From the NCBI RefSeq assembly GCF_036226505.1, contig NZ_CP108484.1, positions 1,674,001-1,738,000 on the forward strand: 64,000 bases of DNA. Reading direction: 5' to 3'. The notes under the pieces were generated by a model. The model ran no database searches, was not told where the DNA came from, and was given only the letters and a program-made list of their open reading frames with translations. Of this stretch, positions 53,176-62,311 are shown in pieces. Numbering within the stretch: the stretch's first letter is position 1; each line of letters begins with the position of its first letter. Source of the stretch: Kitasatospora sp. NBC_01246. Lineage in GTDB: Bacteria > Actinomycetota > Actinomycetes > Streptomycetales > Streptomycetaceae. The translations under genes and the position numbers were made by a program.

Positions 53176-55425
53176 ATGCCCTCGTCCTCCGGCGGCCCCG
53201 CCCGCATCCCCGGCCCGGCCCGCCCCCCGCAACCGCCCCGGCGCGGCGCCCTGCGGCGACTGGGCGAGTGGTGCGCGCGCCACTCGGTCCTGGTGATCGT
53301 GCTCTGGCTGGTCACCCTGGCCGGCGTCCAGGTGATCGACCGGGCGGTCGGCGGGACGTTCTCGGACGACTTCTCGCTCTCGGACACCCAGGCGCAGGAG
53401 GGCCGCAACGTCCTCCAGGCGCACGAACCGGCGGCCGGCGGCACCAGCTCCCAGGTGGTGCTCCACGACAGCCAGTCACTGACCGGGTTCCAGAGCCAGA
53501 TCGACCAGGTGGTCGGCTCGCTGAGCGCGCTGCCGCACGTGCAGTCCGCGCAGAGTCCGCTGCCGCCTGCCGGCCAGCCCTCCCCGCCCGGCGGCCCGCT
53601 CGCCGCGGACGGCCTCACCGGCTACCTCACGGTCCGCTTCGACGTGAACCCCACGACCCTCGGCGACGACTACCTCGACGGCGTCGACACCGCCGTCGCC
53701 CCGTTGCGGGCGGCCGGGGTGGAGGTCGAGTACGGCGGGCCGCTGGGCGAACTGGCGCGCCCGGTGGCCGACGACCGGGTCAGCGAGCTGATCGGCTTCG
53801 GGGTCGCGATCGTCGTTCTGCTGATCGGCTTCGGCAGCGTGATCGCGGCCGGCCTGCCGCTGGTCACCGCCCTGATCGGGGCCGTCGTCGGCCTCGGGGT
53901 GCTCGGCCTGCTGGCCGCCGCCACCACCTTCGCCACGGTCGCCCCCACCCTGGCGACCATGATCGGCATCGGCGTCGGCATCGACTACGCGCTGTTCCTG
54001 CTCACCCGGCACCGACAGGGCCTGATGGACGGCAAGGACCCGGTGGCCTCCGCCGGGCACGCCGTGGCGACCAGCGGCCGGGCGGTGCTGGTCTCCGGCT
54101 GCACCGTGGTGATCGCGCTGGCCGGTCTGGTCGTCTCCCGGGTCAACTTCATCGCCAAGCTCGGCGCCGCCGCGGGGGTGACGGTGATCTCCGCCGTCCT
54201 CGCCGCACTCACCCTGCTCCCGGCCCTGATGGGCCTGATCGGCCGCCGGATGGACCGCTGGACGGTGCATTCGCCGGTCGCCGAGACCGGCGTCGCGCCC
54301 GGCGAGGAGATCACCGGGACGTGGCACCGCTACGCCCAGCGGGTGGAGCGCCGCCCGTGGTGGTTCCTGGCCGCCGGGGTGGTCGTCGTCGGCGTCCTCG
54401 CCATCCCGCTCTTCTCCATCCAGCTCGGCCACATCGACGACGGGGCCGACCCGACCACCTTCACCGACCGGCGCGCCTTCGACCTGATGTCCGACGCCTT
54501 CGGCCCCGGCTCCAACGGCCCGATCACCGTGGTCGTCGACCAGAGCGCCGTCGCGGCCGACGCCCGGCCGGCGCTGCTGAGCTCCGTGCAGCAGGCGCTG
54601 GCCGGCACGCCCGACACCTCCGGCGTCACCCCGCTCCAGACCAGCTCCGACGGCGACGTGCTGTTCGACACCGTCACCCCCGCCCAGCGGCCGCAGGACG
54701 AGCAGACCACCCAGTTGGTCGGGCACCTCTCCGGCACCGTCCTGCCGCAGGCCGTGGCGGGGAGCGGCGCCAAGACCTATGTGACCGGCACGACGGCCGC
54801 CCAGGTGGAGTTCGCCGACATCGTGGCCGCCCGGCTGCTGCCGATCATCGCGGTGGTGGTCGGCCTGGCCTTCCTGATCATCCTGGCCGTCTTCCGGGGC
54901 CTGCTGATCGCGGTGAAGGCGGCCGTGCTCAACCTGATCTCCATCGCCGCCTCCTACGGCGTCCTGGTGGCGGTCTTCCAGTGGGGCTGGGGCGGGCCCG
55001 CACTGGGGGTCGCCGGAACGGTCCCGATCGAGAGCTACGTCCCGATGATGATGTTCGCCATCGTCTTCGGCCTCAGCATGGACTACGAGATCTTCCTGCT
55101 CTCCCGGGTGCACGAGGCCTGGCTGAGCACCGGGGACAGCCGGGGCAGCGTGGCCCACGCCCTGGAGATCACCGCCCGGGTGATCACCTGCGCGGCGCTG
55201 ATCATGGTCAGCGTGTTCGCCGCCTTCATCGTGAGCGACAACATCGTGATCAAGATGATGGGCCTCGGGCTGGCCGTCAGCGTGCTGATCGACGCCACCG
55301 TGGTCCGGCTGCTCCTGGTCCCGGCCGTGATGACCCTGCTGGGCCCCGCCGCCTGGTGGACGCCCCGCTTCCTGGACCGGGTGCTCCCGCACCTCGACAC
55401 CGAGGGCGAGGGCGAGCGGGCCTGA
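53176..55425 (+). CDS. MmpL/RND-family membrane transporter
   Basis: The 749-residue protein fits the MMPL layout: one helix after the N terminus, a periplasmic-type loop (ending near 210), five helices, a second loop, then six helices. Key stretches are TMIGIGVGIDYALFLLTRHR, with the charged Asp-Tyr relay residues, and the matching FGLSMDYEIFLLSRVHE. These proteins export lipids, polyketides or pigments using proton motive force, as ActII-3-type transporters do. The cargo is unknown and there is no adjacent biosynthetic gene. The ATG follows AGGAG by 5 nt. Confidence 0.9.
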   Translation: MPSSSGGPARIPGPARPPQPPRRGALRRLGEWCARHSVLVIVLWLVTLAGVQVIDRAVGGTFSDDFSLSDTQAQEGRNVLQAHEPAAGGTSSQVVLHDSQSLTGFQSQIDQVVGSLSALPHVQSAQSPLPPAGQPSPPGGPLAADGLTGYLTVRFDVNPTTLGDDYLDGVDTAVAPLRAAGVEVEYGGPLGELARPVADDRVSELIGFGVAIVVLLIGFGSVIAAGLPLVTALIGAVVGLGVLGLLAAATTFATVAPTLATMIGIGVGIDYALFLLTRHRQGLMDGKDPVASAGHAVATSGRAVLVSGCTVVIALAGLVVSRVNFIAKLGAAAGVTVISAVLAALTLLPALMGLIGRRMDRWTVHSPVAETGVAPGEEITGTWHRYAQRVERRPWWFLAAGVVVVGVLAIPLFSIQLGHIDDGADPTTFTDRRAFDLMSDAFGPGSNGPITVVVDQSAVAADARPALLSSVQQALAGTPDTSGVTPLQTSSDGDVLFDTVTPAQRPQDEQTTQLVGHLSGTVLPQAVAGSGAKTYVTGTTAAQVEFADIVAARLLPIIAVVVGLAFLIILAVFRGLLIAVKAAVLNLISIAASYGVLVAVFQWGWGGPALGVAGTVPIESYVPMMMFAIVFGLSMDYEIFLLSRVHEAWLSTGDSRGSVAHALEITARVITCAALIMVSVFAAFIVSDNIVIKMMGLGLAVSVLIDATVVRLLLVPAVMTLLGPAAWWTPRFLDRVLPHLDTEGEGERA

Positions 55426-55463
55426 GGGTGGCGGGGCGGGCCGGGCGGGCCGGACCGCCGGGC

Positions 55464-56705
55464 TCAGGCCCGGAGCGAGGCCAGCGTGACGATGGTGATG
55501 TCGGACGGCGCGCCGACCCGGACCGGCGGGCCCCATGCCCCGGCCCCGCGGGTCACGTACAGCTGGGTGTCGCCGTACCGTTCCAGGCCGGCGACGGTCG
55601 GGTTGGCCAGTTCGGCCAGGTAGTTGCCCGGCCAGAGCTGGCCGCCGTGGGTGTGGCCGGAGAGCTGGAGGTCGACGCCGTGCCGGACGGCGTCGTGGAT
55701 GGTGACCGGCTGGTGCGAGAGCAGCACCGAGGTGCGGGCCCGGTCGCGGTCGCCGAGCGCCTTGTCGAAGTCCGGGCCGTCGCCCTCGGTGCGCCCGGCG
55801 ATGTCGTTGACCCCGGCCAGGTCGAACCCGGCGAGCTCCACCCGGGCGTTCTGCAGCGGGTGGACACCCAGCTCGCGGACGAAGTCCACCCAGGGGGCCG
55901 CGCCGGAGAAGTACTCGTGGTTGCCGGTGACGAAGTACGCGCCGTCCCGCGCCCGCAGCTGCGCCAGCGGCTCCGCCGCACGCCCGAGTTCGGCGACCGA
56001 GCCGTCCACCAGGTCACCGACGATCGCGATCAGGTCGGGCTGCGCGCCGTTGATCGTGTCGACGATCCGCCGGGTGTGCTCACGCCCGAGGATCGGGCCC
56101 AGGTGGATGTCGCTGACCACGGCGATCCGGTAGCCGTGCGCCCGCGCGGGCAGCTTCGCCAGCGGCACGGTGACCTGCTTCAGACGCGGCCCCCGCAGCA
56201 CCCCGTAGGTGCCGGTGCCGACCACGGCGGCCGCCGCGCCGGAGGCGCCGATCGCGAGCGTCCGGGCGACGAAGAGCCGGCGCCCGGGCGAGGGCGCGGT
56301 GGTCGGCACCGGCTCGGCGGCCGCCGGCCCGGCTCCGTCGCCGTCCACCGCCGCGGGGGCGGCCACCGGCTCCGGCGGGGTCACCGCCCGCGGACGCGGC
56401 AGCCGGAGCAGCAGCGGGCGGAGGGCCTCGCCGACCGCCACCGCCATCAGCAGGTAGAGCAGCACCGCCAGCCAGAGGTAGCCCGGCCAGGCCAGCCAGC
56501 GCTCGACGGACATCGGCAACCCCCGCCCGCCGACCAGCGCGCCCAGCGAGAGCAGCGGCAGCACGACGGCCAGCACGGTGCCCGCCCGGCGCCACCGACC
56601 GCCGGGAGCGGAGACGTCGCGCACCAGGCGCCGCCAGAGGTACCAGTGCGCGAGGGCCAGCACGGCCAGGACGGCGAGGACGCCGATCACCACGAGGACG
56701 ATCAT
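55464..56705 (-). CDS. Membrane-bound metallophosphoesterase
   Basis: The 413-residue product has about three N-terminal membrane helices, an Ala/Pro linker, a further hydrophobic segment (about 150-170), then a calcineurin-like domain. The domain shows SDIHLGP, GDLVDGS, GNHEYFSG and SGHTHGGQLWPGN, all five metal/phosphate motifs. It resembles YkuE/YaeI-type phosphoesterases that act on lipid or nucleotide pyrophosphates at the membrane. The ATG 56705 has a poor ribosome site; GTG 56708 is adjacent. It converges with the MmpL gene and is divergent from the permease. Confidence 0.85.
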   Translation of the reverse strand: MIVLVVIGVLAVLAVLALAHWYLWRRLVRDVSAPGGRWRRAGTVLAVVLPLLSLGALVGGRGLPMSVERWLAWPGYLWLAVLLYLLMAVAVGEALRPLLLRLPRPRAVTPPEPVAAPAAVDGDGAGPAAAEPVPTTAPSPGRRLFVARTLAIGASGAAAAVVGTGTYGVLRGPRLKQVTVPLAKLPARAHGYRIAVVSDIHLGPILGREHTRRIVDTINGAQPDLIAIVGDLVDGSVAELGRAAEPLAQLRARDGAYFVTGNHEYFSGAAPWVDFVRELGVHPLQNARVELAGFDLAGVNDIAGRTEGDGPDFDKALGDRDRARTSVLLSHQPVTIHDAVRHGVDLQLSGHTHGGQLWPGNYLAELANPTVAGLERYGDTQLYVTRGAGAWGPPVRVGAPSDITIVTLASLRA

Positions 56706-56979
56706 CACGCCGCCAGTATGAACGCCCGCCCGGCCGGCACCGACGACGGCCCCCGAGGCCGCCGGACCGGCTGGCGCTGTGTCAGATTTGAGCTTTCCAC
56801 CACCCCGGTCCACCCGCTCTGACCTGGCGCTTTGTGTCCGCTGAGCGAACATTTCCGAAGGCCTTGTTCCGATACTCGTAGGTAGAAGTTAAGTTGCACC
56901 GCAATGCGCGGGTCCGTCCCCCACCCTCCGGCGTTCGAGCCGAGGGGCAGCCGCGCGGGAAAGGCACAGGGCACCCTCG
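56706..56979. promoter_or_regulatory. Divergent control region phosphoesterase / permease
   Basis: About 275 nt containing an AT-richer block at about 56840-56905 (TTCCGAAGGCCTTGTTCCG, then TAGAAGTTAAGTTG) that probably holds the permease promoter. No clear consensus pair or long palindrome could be assigned. Confidence 0.4.
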
Positions 56980-58437
56980 ATGAGTGCGGAAACCACCACC
57001 TCGGCCGGCTCGCCGCCGGCCGATGCCGCTCCGCAGCAGCAGAAGCAGCTCCAGCACGGTCAGGGCGCCGACGGGCACCTGAAGGCCGGGCTCAAGAACC
57101 GCCACCTGTCGATGATCGCGATCGGCGGCGTGATCGGCGCCGGCCTGTTCGTGGGCTCCGGCGCGGGCATCGCGGCCACCGGCCCCGGCATCCTGCTCTC
57201 CTACACCCTCGCCGGCGTGCTGGTCGTCCTGGTCATGCGGATGCTCGGTGAGATGGCGGCGGCCGACCCGCAGAGCGGATCGTTCTCGGCCTACGCCGAC
57301 CGGGCGCTCGGCCGCTGGGCCGGCTTCTCGATCGGCTGGCTGTACTGGTTCTTCTGGGTCGTGGTGCTGGCCGTCGAGGCCACCGCCGGGGCGAAGATCC
57401 TCAACAACTGGGTGCCCGGCGTGCCGCAGTGGGCGTTCGCACTGATCGTGATGGCGGTGCTGACCGCCACCAACCTCTTCTCGGTGGCCTCCTACGGCGA
57501 GTTCGAGTTCTGGTTCGCCGGCATCAAGGTGGTGGCGATCGCCGCCTTCCTGGTGATCGGCACGCTCGCCGCGTTCGGGCTGCTGCCCGGCACCCACGCG
57601 GTCGGCACGGAGAACCTGACCGGCCACGGCGGCTTCCTCCCGCACGGTGTGGGCGCGGTCTTCACCGGCATGCTCACCGTGGTCTTCGCCTTCATGGGCA
57701 GCGAGATCGTCACCCTGGCCGCCGGCGAGTCGGAGGACCCGGAGAAGGCGGTCAGCAAGGCCACCAACAGTGTGATCTGGCGCATCGGCATCTTCTACCT
57801 GGGCTCGATCCTGCTGGTCGTGACCCTGCTCCCGTGGGACTCGGCGGCCGTCAAGGGCAGCCCCTACGTCGCCGTGCTGGAGCACGTCGGCATCCCGGGC
57901 GCCGGCCAGGTGATGGACGTGATCGTGCTGACCGCCGTGCTCTCCTGCCTCAACTCGGGGATGTACACCGCCTCCCGGATGGCCTTCTCGCTGGGCCAGC
58001 GCGGCGACGCCCCCAAGGCCTTCGCCTCGGTGACCAGCCGCGGCGTGCCGCGGATCGCGATCCTCGTCTCGGTGGTCTTCGGCTTCGTGGCGGTGTTCTT
58101 CAACTACACCTCCCCCGACACCGTCTTCTCCTTCCTGCTCAACTCCTCCGGCGCGGTGGCGCTCTTCGTCTGGCTCGTGATCTGCTTCTCCCAGTTGAGG
58201 ATGCGCAAGATCATCGAGCGCGAGACGCCCGAGCGCCTGACCGTCCGGATGTGGCTGTACCCCTACCTCACCTGGACCGCGATCGGCATGATCGGCTTCG
58301 TGATGGCGTACATGTTCACCGACGCCGACGGGCGGAAGCAGATGTACCTGTCGCTGGTCGCCGCAGCCATCGTGCTGACGGCATCGGCCGTGGTGGGCCG
58401 CAGGCGACGGGCTGCGGCAGTGACGCCGGCTGCCTGA
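56980..58437 (+). CDS. APC-family amino acid permease, GABA-permease-like
   Basis: The 485-residue protein has 12 hydrophobic helices. The first carries the substrate-binding GGVIGAGLFVGSG of the amino-acid transporter family, followed by RMLGEMAAADPQSGSFSAYA and YWFFWVVVLAVEATAGA. This profile is that of GabP/AnsP/proline-type proton symporters, with GABA permease the best guess. It could feed the succinate-semialdehyde dehydrogenase encoded 6 kb upstream; that link is inference. The N terminus is an unusual Gln-rich segment. A strong terminator with a U run follows. Confidence 0.85.
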   Translation: MSAETTTSAGSPPADAAPQQQKQLQHGQGADGHLKAGLKNRHLSMIAIGGVIGAGLFVGSGAGIAATGPGILLSYTLAGVLVVLVMRMLGEMAAADPQSGSFSAYADRALGRWAGFSIGWLYWFFWVVVLAVEATAGAKILNNWVPGVPQWAFALIVMAVLTATNLFSVASYGEFEFWFAGIKVVAIAAFLVIGTLAAFGLLPGTHAVGTENLTGHGGFLPHGVGAVFTGMLTVVFAFMGSEIVTLAAGESEDPEKAVSKATNSVIWRIGIFYLGSILLVVTLLPWDSAAVKGSPYVAVLEHVGIPGAGQVMDVIVLTAVLSCLNSGMYTASRMAFSLGQRGDAPKAFASVTSRGVPRIAILVSVVFGFVAVFFNYTSPDTVFSFLLNSSGAVALFVWLVICFSQLRMRKIIERETPERLTVRMWLYPYLTWTAIGMIGFVMAYMFTDADGRKQMYLSLVAAAIVLTASAVVGRRRRAAAVTPAA

Positions 58438-58457
58438 GCCGTCGCGCCGCCCGCACG

Positions 58458-58495
58458 CCGGGCCCGGGAGCCGTTGCGGAGGCTCCCGGGCCCGG
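58458..58495 (+). terminator. Terminator with T run after permease
   Basis: A perfect 15-bp stem (58458-58472 with 58481-58495), an 8-nt loop, then TGGCGTTTT: one of the few with a T tract in the window. Confidence 0.85.
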
Positions 58496-58607
58496 TGGCG
58501 TTTTCGGCCCGGCGCCCGGGGGCCGGGCCCGTCTCCGGCGCATGGTGCGATTTCCGGCCCGGTGCCCGGCGGGCCCGCCCCCGGTACCGGATCAGGACGG
58601 GACGGAG

Positions 58608-58636
58608 ATGACCCGCCGACGCCCAGCCCCTACCCT
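58608..58636 (+). promoter_or_regulatory. Sigma-70-type promoter giving leaderless mRNA
   Basis: ATGACC-N17-TACCCT, with the -10 ending 7 nt before the EI24-gene ATG. No ribosome site is present, so the transcript probably starts at the ATG. Confidence 0.55.
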
Positions 58637-58643
58637 TCCCCCT

Positions 58644-59585
58644 ATGCGAGATCTTGCAGCGGGGTTGGGGTACCTGGCCAAGGGCCAGAAGTGGGTGGGC
58701 CGGCACGGCCGCTGGTGGGGCTTCGGGATGCTGCCCGCGCTGATCACCCTGGTCGGGTACGTGGTGGCGCTGGTGTTCCTCGGCGGCTGGTCGGAGGAGC
58801 TCGCCGAGTGGGCCACCCCGTTCGCCGACGGCTGGGGCTCGCCCTGGCAGGGCCTGCTGCGCACCGCCCTCGCCGCGATCGTCTTCGGCGGCGGGCTGCT
58901 GATCTCCGTCATCACCTTCACCGCCGTCACGCTGCTGGTCGGCCAGCCGTTCTACGAGTCGCTCTGCGAGAAGGTCGACGAGACCGAGGGCGGCGCGCCC
59001 ACCCCGCCGAACGTGCCGCTCTGGCGCGAGCTGGCCGTCTCGGCGCGGGACAGCCTCTACGTGCTGGTCCGGGTGGCCGGGTTCGGCGTCCTGCTGTTCG
59101 CCTGCGGGTTCATCCCGGTGGTCGGGCAGACGCTGGTGCCGGTGGCCGGGTTCCTGGTGTCCGGCTTCTTCCTCACCGTCGAGCTGACGGCGGTGGCCCT
59201 GCAGCGCCGCGGCGTGCCGCAGCGCGAGCGGATCCGGCTGCTGCGCTCCCGGCTCGGGCTGGCCTTCGGCTTCGGCGTGCCGCTGATCCTGGGCTTCCTC
59301 GTCCCGTTGGTGACCGTCCTCGCGATGCCCGGCGCGGTGGCCGGTGCCACCCTGCTGGCGCGCGACCTGGTGCCGGTGGAGGACGCCGAGGACGAGCCGG
59401 ACGAGCAGGACCGGCAGGACCGGCAGGGCCAGGCGGACGACGCGGGCGGGGCACCCGGGGTGCCCGGGGTGCCCGGGTACGGGCCCGGGTACGGCGAGCA
59501 GCGACCGGTGCCGGGGAACCCGTACGCGACGGGCCCGGAGCCGGTCCGGCCGTACGGGGGGCCGAACCCGTACTCCTCCCGCTGA
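58644..59585 (+). CDS. EI24/CysZ-like integral membrane protein
   Basis: The 313-residue product has about four to six helices (GMLPALITLVGYVVALVF; an Ala/Ile-rich pair at 75-95; FGVLLFACGFIPVVGQ; LGFLVPLVTVLAMPGAV) and the PFYESLCEKVDE motif of the EI24 domain. A hydrophilic Asp/Gln then Gly/Pro/Tyr tail follows. EI24/CysZ relatives include sulfate uptake and membrane-homeostasis proteins; the bacterial actinomycete members are uncharacterised. ATG 58644 is likely leaderless (see upstream promoter). A hairpin terminator follows. Confidence 0.8.
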   Translation: MRDLAAGLGYLAKGQKWVGRHGRWWGFGMLPALITLVGYVVALVFLGGWSEELAEWATPFADGWGSPWQGLLRTALAAIVFGGGLLISVITFTAVTLLVGQPFYESLCEKVDETEGGAPTPPNVPLWRELAVSARDSLYVLVRVAGFGVLLFACGFIPVVGQTLVPVAGFLVSGFFLTVELTAVALQRRGVPQRERIRLLRSRLGLAFGFGVPLILGFLVPLVTVLAMPGAVAGATLLARDLVPVEDAEDEPDEQDRQDRQGQADDAGGAPGVPGVPGYGPGYGEQRPVPGNPYATGPEPVRPYGGPNPYSSR

Positions 59586-59601
59586 GGGCCGGGGGCGCGG
59601 A

Positions 59602-59623
59602 GCGGTGACCGTCCGGTCACCGC
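59602..59623 (+). terminator. Terminator after EI24 gene
   Basis: A perfect 9-bp stem GCGGTGACC/GGTCACCGC with loop GTCC, 16 nt after the stop codon. Confidence 0.7.
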
Positions 59624-59870
59624 GCGTCGCACCGGGGCCGCCGCGCTGTGAAGCCGCCCACACGGCTCCGCGCTGCTACTGCCCTCGATAGTCGTCGCCG
59701 GGCCGGGGTCCGCCCACGCAGCCGCGGAGCGGCGCCCCCCGGCCGTGCCGGCCCAGTGGCCGGCCCCGGAGCGGACCGCGAAGAACGCAGGCCACCGCGC
59801 CGATTCACCCCCTGCTCCGTCGGACCGGCGGTCGACCGGCCGTCGGTCGACGGGATCGGACCGCCCACCT

Positions 59871-59900
59871 CGAAGCGCCCGGCCGCGGCCGGGCGCTTCG
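59871..59900. terminator. Perfect 30-nt palindrome, orphan hairpin
   Basis: CGAAGCGCCCGGCC is followed by its complement around a central GC, with no mismatch over 30 nt. It could end a small RNA or an antisense transcript. It lies 286 nt after one gene and 256 nt before the next. Confidence 0.55.
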
Positions 59901-60155
59901 CCGTTCGGGCCGCCCCACCCACTACCCGCCGTAGTAGCCGCTGCCTTTGCCGCCCCCGCCGGGCTCTGCGAAGAATGGCCAGTCGCCAGGCAGCGCGAAC
60001 CGGTCCGTCCGCCGCGCGTCCCGCCCGCCCCGCCGTCACGGCCGGGGTGCCATGGCCGTCCCGGACGGCATCGCGGGCCCTGTCCGCCCGTGTCCTCGTG
60101 CCGGAGCCCCCGTGCTCCCCGGTACGGCCCCCGACGGAAAAGGATCGTCCGCTCC

Positions 60156-60833
60156 ATGCAGCTCAGCCATGCCCGCCGCAACTCGCTGATCACCGGTATC
60201 ACCACCCTCGTGGTGGCGGGTGCGGCCACCGCCGCCCTCGCCGTCCCGCAGAGCGGCGGCAGCGTCGCCGAGGCGGCCGCCCCGGTGGCCGGTGTCTCCG
60301 TGGACGGGCAGCCGGTGGCCGCCCAGGCCGACCCGGCCGCGGCCGACGCCGCTGCTGCGGCCGCTGCCCAGGCGCAGGCGCAGGCCCAGGCACAGGCCGA
60401 GGCGGACGCCGCCGCGCAGGCCCAGGCCGCCGCGCAGGCCCAGGCCGAGGCGAAGGCGCAGGCGGACGCCAAGGCCAAGGCCGACGCGGAGGCCGCCGCC
60501 TCCCGCTCGCAGGAGCGCGCCGCGCTCAACGCCAAGCCCACCTACTCCGGCAGCGCCCGTGAGATCGCCGCCCAGATCGTCCCGGCCGGCCAGCTGCAGT
60601 GCTTCAGCAACATCGTGTCCCACGAGAGCAGCTGGAACCACCTCGCCGTCAACGCCTCCTCCGGCGCCTACGGCCTGGTCCAGGCGCTCCCCGGCTCCAA
60701 GATGGCCTCGGCCGGCGCCGACTGGCGCACCAACCCCGCCACCCAGATCAAGTGGGGCCTGGACTACATGAACTCCCGGTACGGCAGCCCCTGCGGCGCC
60801 TGGTCCTTCTGGCAGAGCCACCACTGGTACTGA
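60156..60833 (+). CDS. Secreted lytic transglycosylase-like protein
   Basis: The 225-residue product has a signal-type hydrophobic segment (ITGITTLVVAGAATAALAV), a long Ala/Gln/Lys coiled-coil repeat (about 60-120), and a C-terminal transglycosylase domain. That domain shows NIVSHESSWN with catalytic Glu157, SSGAYGLVQALPGSKMASAG, and IKWGLDYMNSRYGSPCGAW. It should cleave peptidoglycan outside the cell, in wall remodelling or spore germination. AAAGGA lies 12 nt before the ATG. Two Cys, both in the domain, can pair. A 17-bp terminator follows. Confidence 0.88.
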   Translation: MQLSHARRNSLITGITTLVVAGAATAALAVPQSGGSVAEAAAPVAGVSVDGQPVAAQADPAAADAAAAAAAQAQAQAQAQAEADAAAQAQAAAQAQAEAKAQADAKAKADAEAAASRSQERAALNAKPTYSGSAREIAAQIVPAGQLQCFSNIVSHESSWNHLAVNASSGAYGLVQALPGSKMASAGADWRTNPATQIKWGLDYMNSRYGSPCGAWSFWQSHHWY

Positions 60834-60855
60834 GCCGACCCGGCCGGTAGCAGCC

Positions 60856-60894
60856 CCGAGGACCCCGCGCGGCAGACCCGCGCGGGGTCCTCGG
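60856..60894 (+). terminator. Terminator after transglycosylase
   Basis: A perfect 17-bp stem (60856-60872 with 60878-60894), a 5-nt loop, followed by CCTTTCC. Confidence 0.85.
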
Positions 60895-61077
60895 CCTTTC
60901 CGTACCGCGAGGTCCGGGACCGCCCGCGACCGGCCCGTCCGCGCGGGCACCGGCGCCGTCGTCGGATCCGGCCGGCGGCGCCGCTCGACGTGGACACGCC
61001 CGGCATGACGGGTGAAGATATGGCGCACGCTCGTACGATTTGACGCGGATTGATCAGAATTACCGACCGTCAGGGCT

Positions 61078-61106
61078 TTGCCACCTTCCGGCCGCGCTCC
61101 TACGCT
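61078..61106 (+). promoter_or_regulatory. Sigma-70-type promoter of glycosyltransferase gene
   Basis: TTGCCA-N17-TACGCT, with the -10 ending 8 nt before the ATG at 61115, so the mRNA is probably leaderless. An AT-richer segment (61030-61070) upstream may hold further control sites. Confidence 0.6.
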
Positions 61107-61114
61107 CCGGCCTC

Positions 61115-62149
61115 ATGCCCTCTCCCCTGATCAGCGTCGTGCTCCCCGCCTACGACCAGCAGAAACAGCTGGCGGAATGCCTCGACTCGCTCCTTGCGCA
61201 GTCCTTCCGCGACTTCGAGGTCATCCTGGTCGCGGACCGTTCCCCCGAGACCCCGGCCGACCTCGCCGACGCGTACGCGGCGCGGCACCCGCAGGTCTCG
61301 GCGCTGCACCTCAACGCCTCCGTCGGCGTGGGCGTCAGCCGGGACGCGGGCGCCGCCCGGGCGACCGGCGAGTACCTGCTCTTCCTCGACGCCGACCACC
61401 TGCTCCCCCGGGACGGCCTGCGCTCGCTCGCCGACCGGCTGGAGCAGACCGGCCCGGTGGACGTGCTGCTGTTCGGGCACACCCGGCGGCACGGCGGGCG
61501 CGACTGGCCGGGCGGCGCGGAGGCGGTGCTGGCCGAGGCCGGGCCCGAGGTCACCGGGCCGGCCGCCCGTCCCGAGCTGCTCGGCGCGCCCGCGCTGATC
61601 TGGGACCGGCTGCTACGGCGCGACTTCTGGCAGGGCCGCGCGCTCGCCTTCCCGGACGGCCGCTACGAGGAGATCCCGGCCGTGCACCGGGCCATGCTGA
61701 CCGCCGGACGGATCGCCGTGCTGCCGCGCGCCTGCGTCCAGCTGCGGCGGCGGGAGACCGTCCACCCGGCCGGCTCGCCCGGCAGCAGCCAGTTCGACAT
61801 CTTCGACCAGTACGAGCGCAGCTTCGCCCTGCTGGACGAGGTGGCGGCCTGGCAGCCGGAGCTGGAGGCCGTCCGCGACGCCCTGTTCACCCGGATGGTC
61901 CGGCACTACCTGTTCGTGTTCGACCTGGCCGGGTGCGTGGCGCGGGCCGAGCGGCCCCAGTTCTTCCACCGCGCCGCCGAGCACCACCGCCGCTTCCAGC
62001 CGGCCGGGCACCGGCGGCCCGGCGGGCGCGAGGGCGTGAAGTTCTCGCTACTGGCCGGCGGCGCCTACCCGGCCTTCGAGATGGCCAAGCTCTCGCACAT
62101 CGCCAAGGGCACCCTCACCGGCTCGGCCCGCCGCCGGGCCTCGGCCTGA
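61115..62149 (+). CDS. Family 2 glycosyltransferase
   Basis: The 344-residue product begins PSPLISVVLPAYDQQKQLAECLDSLLAQ, with GVGVSRDAGAARATGEYLLFLDADHLLP as the nucleotide-binding DxD region, then the ERRR/RRRETVHP and C-terminal AAEHHRRFQPAG segments. In streptomycetes similar GT2 domains are often the N-terminal half of proteins carrying a CDP-glycerol glycerophosphotransferase half for teichoic acid. Here the protein ends with KLSHIAKGTLTGSARRR and lacks that half. It probably adds sugars to a cell-wall polymer. The start lacks a ribosome site (leaderless). Confidence 0.85.
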   Translation: MPSPLISVVLPAYDQQKQLAECLDSLLAQSFRDFEVILVADRSPETPADLADAYAARHPQVSALHLNASVGVGVSRDAGAARATGEYLLFLDADHLLPRDGLRSLADRLEQTGPVDVLLFGHTRRHGGRDWPGGAEAVLAEAGPEVTGPAARPELLGAPALIWDRLLRRDFWQGRALAFPDGRYEEIPAVHRAMLTAGRIAVLPRACVQLRRRETVHPAGSPGSSQFDIFDQYERSFALLDEVAAWQPELEAVRDALFTRMVRHYLFVFDLAGCVARAERPQFFHRAAEHHRRFQPAGHRRPGGREGVKFSLLAGGAYPAFEMAKLSHIAKGTLTGSARRRASA

Positions 62150-62311
62150 CCCGGACGGCATCCCGGCGGCAGGAGACCGGACGTCCGTCCGGCGGAGCCG
62201 GCGTGCGGCCGACACTCCGTCGGCCGCACGCCGGGGTGGCCCGTACCGGGCGCGCCGTCCGGCTGGGATGATCGGCGGCGGTACGCCGAGCCCACCCCCG
62301 GGAGGACCCAC

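Larger units (their letters stand above)
59586..60155. other. Intergenic region with two strong hairpins
   Basis: About 570 nt with no credible gene. It holds a terminator directly after the EI24 gene (59602-59623) and a perfect 30-nt palindrome (59871-59900) not adjacent to any gene. The transglycosylase gene upstream region (59900-60155) has no recognisable riboswitch fold by eye. Confidence 0.5.

Noticed and set aside
59900..60155. Possible c-di-AMP riboswitch before the transglycosylase gene
   Set aside because: Some wall-hydrolase genes in actinobacteria have one, but the conserved blocks of that riboswitch were not found here.
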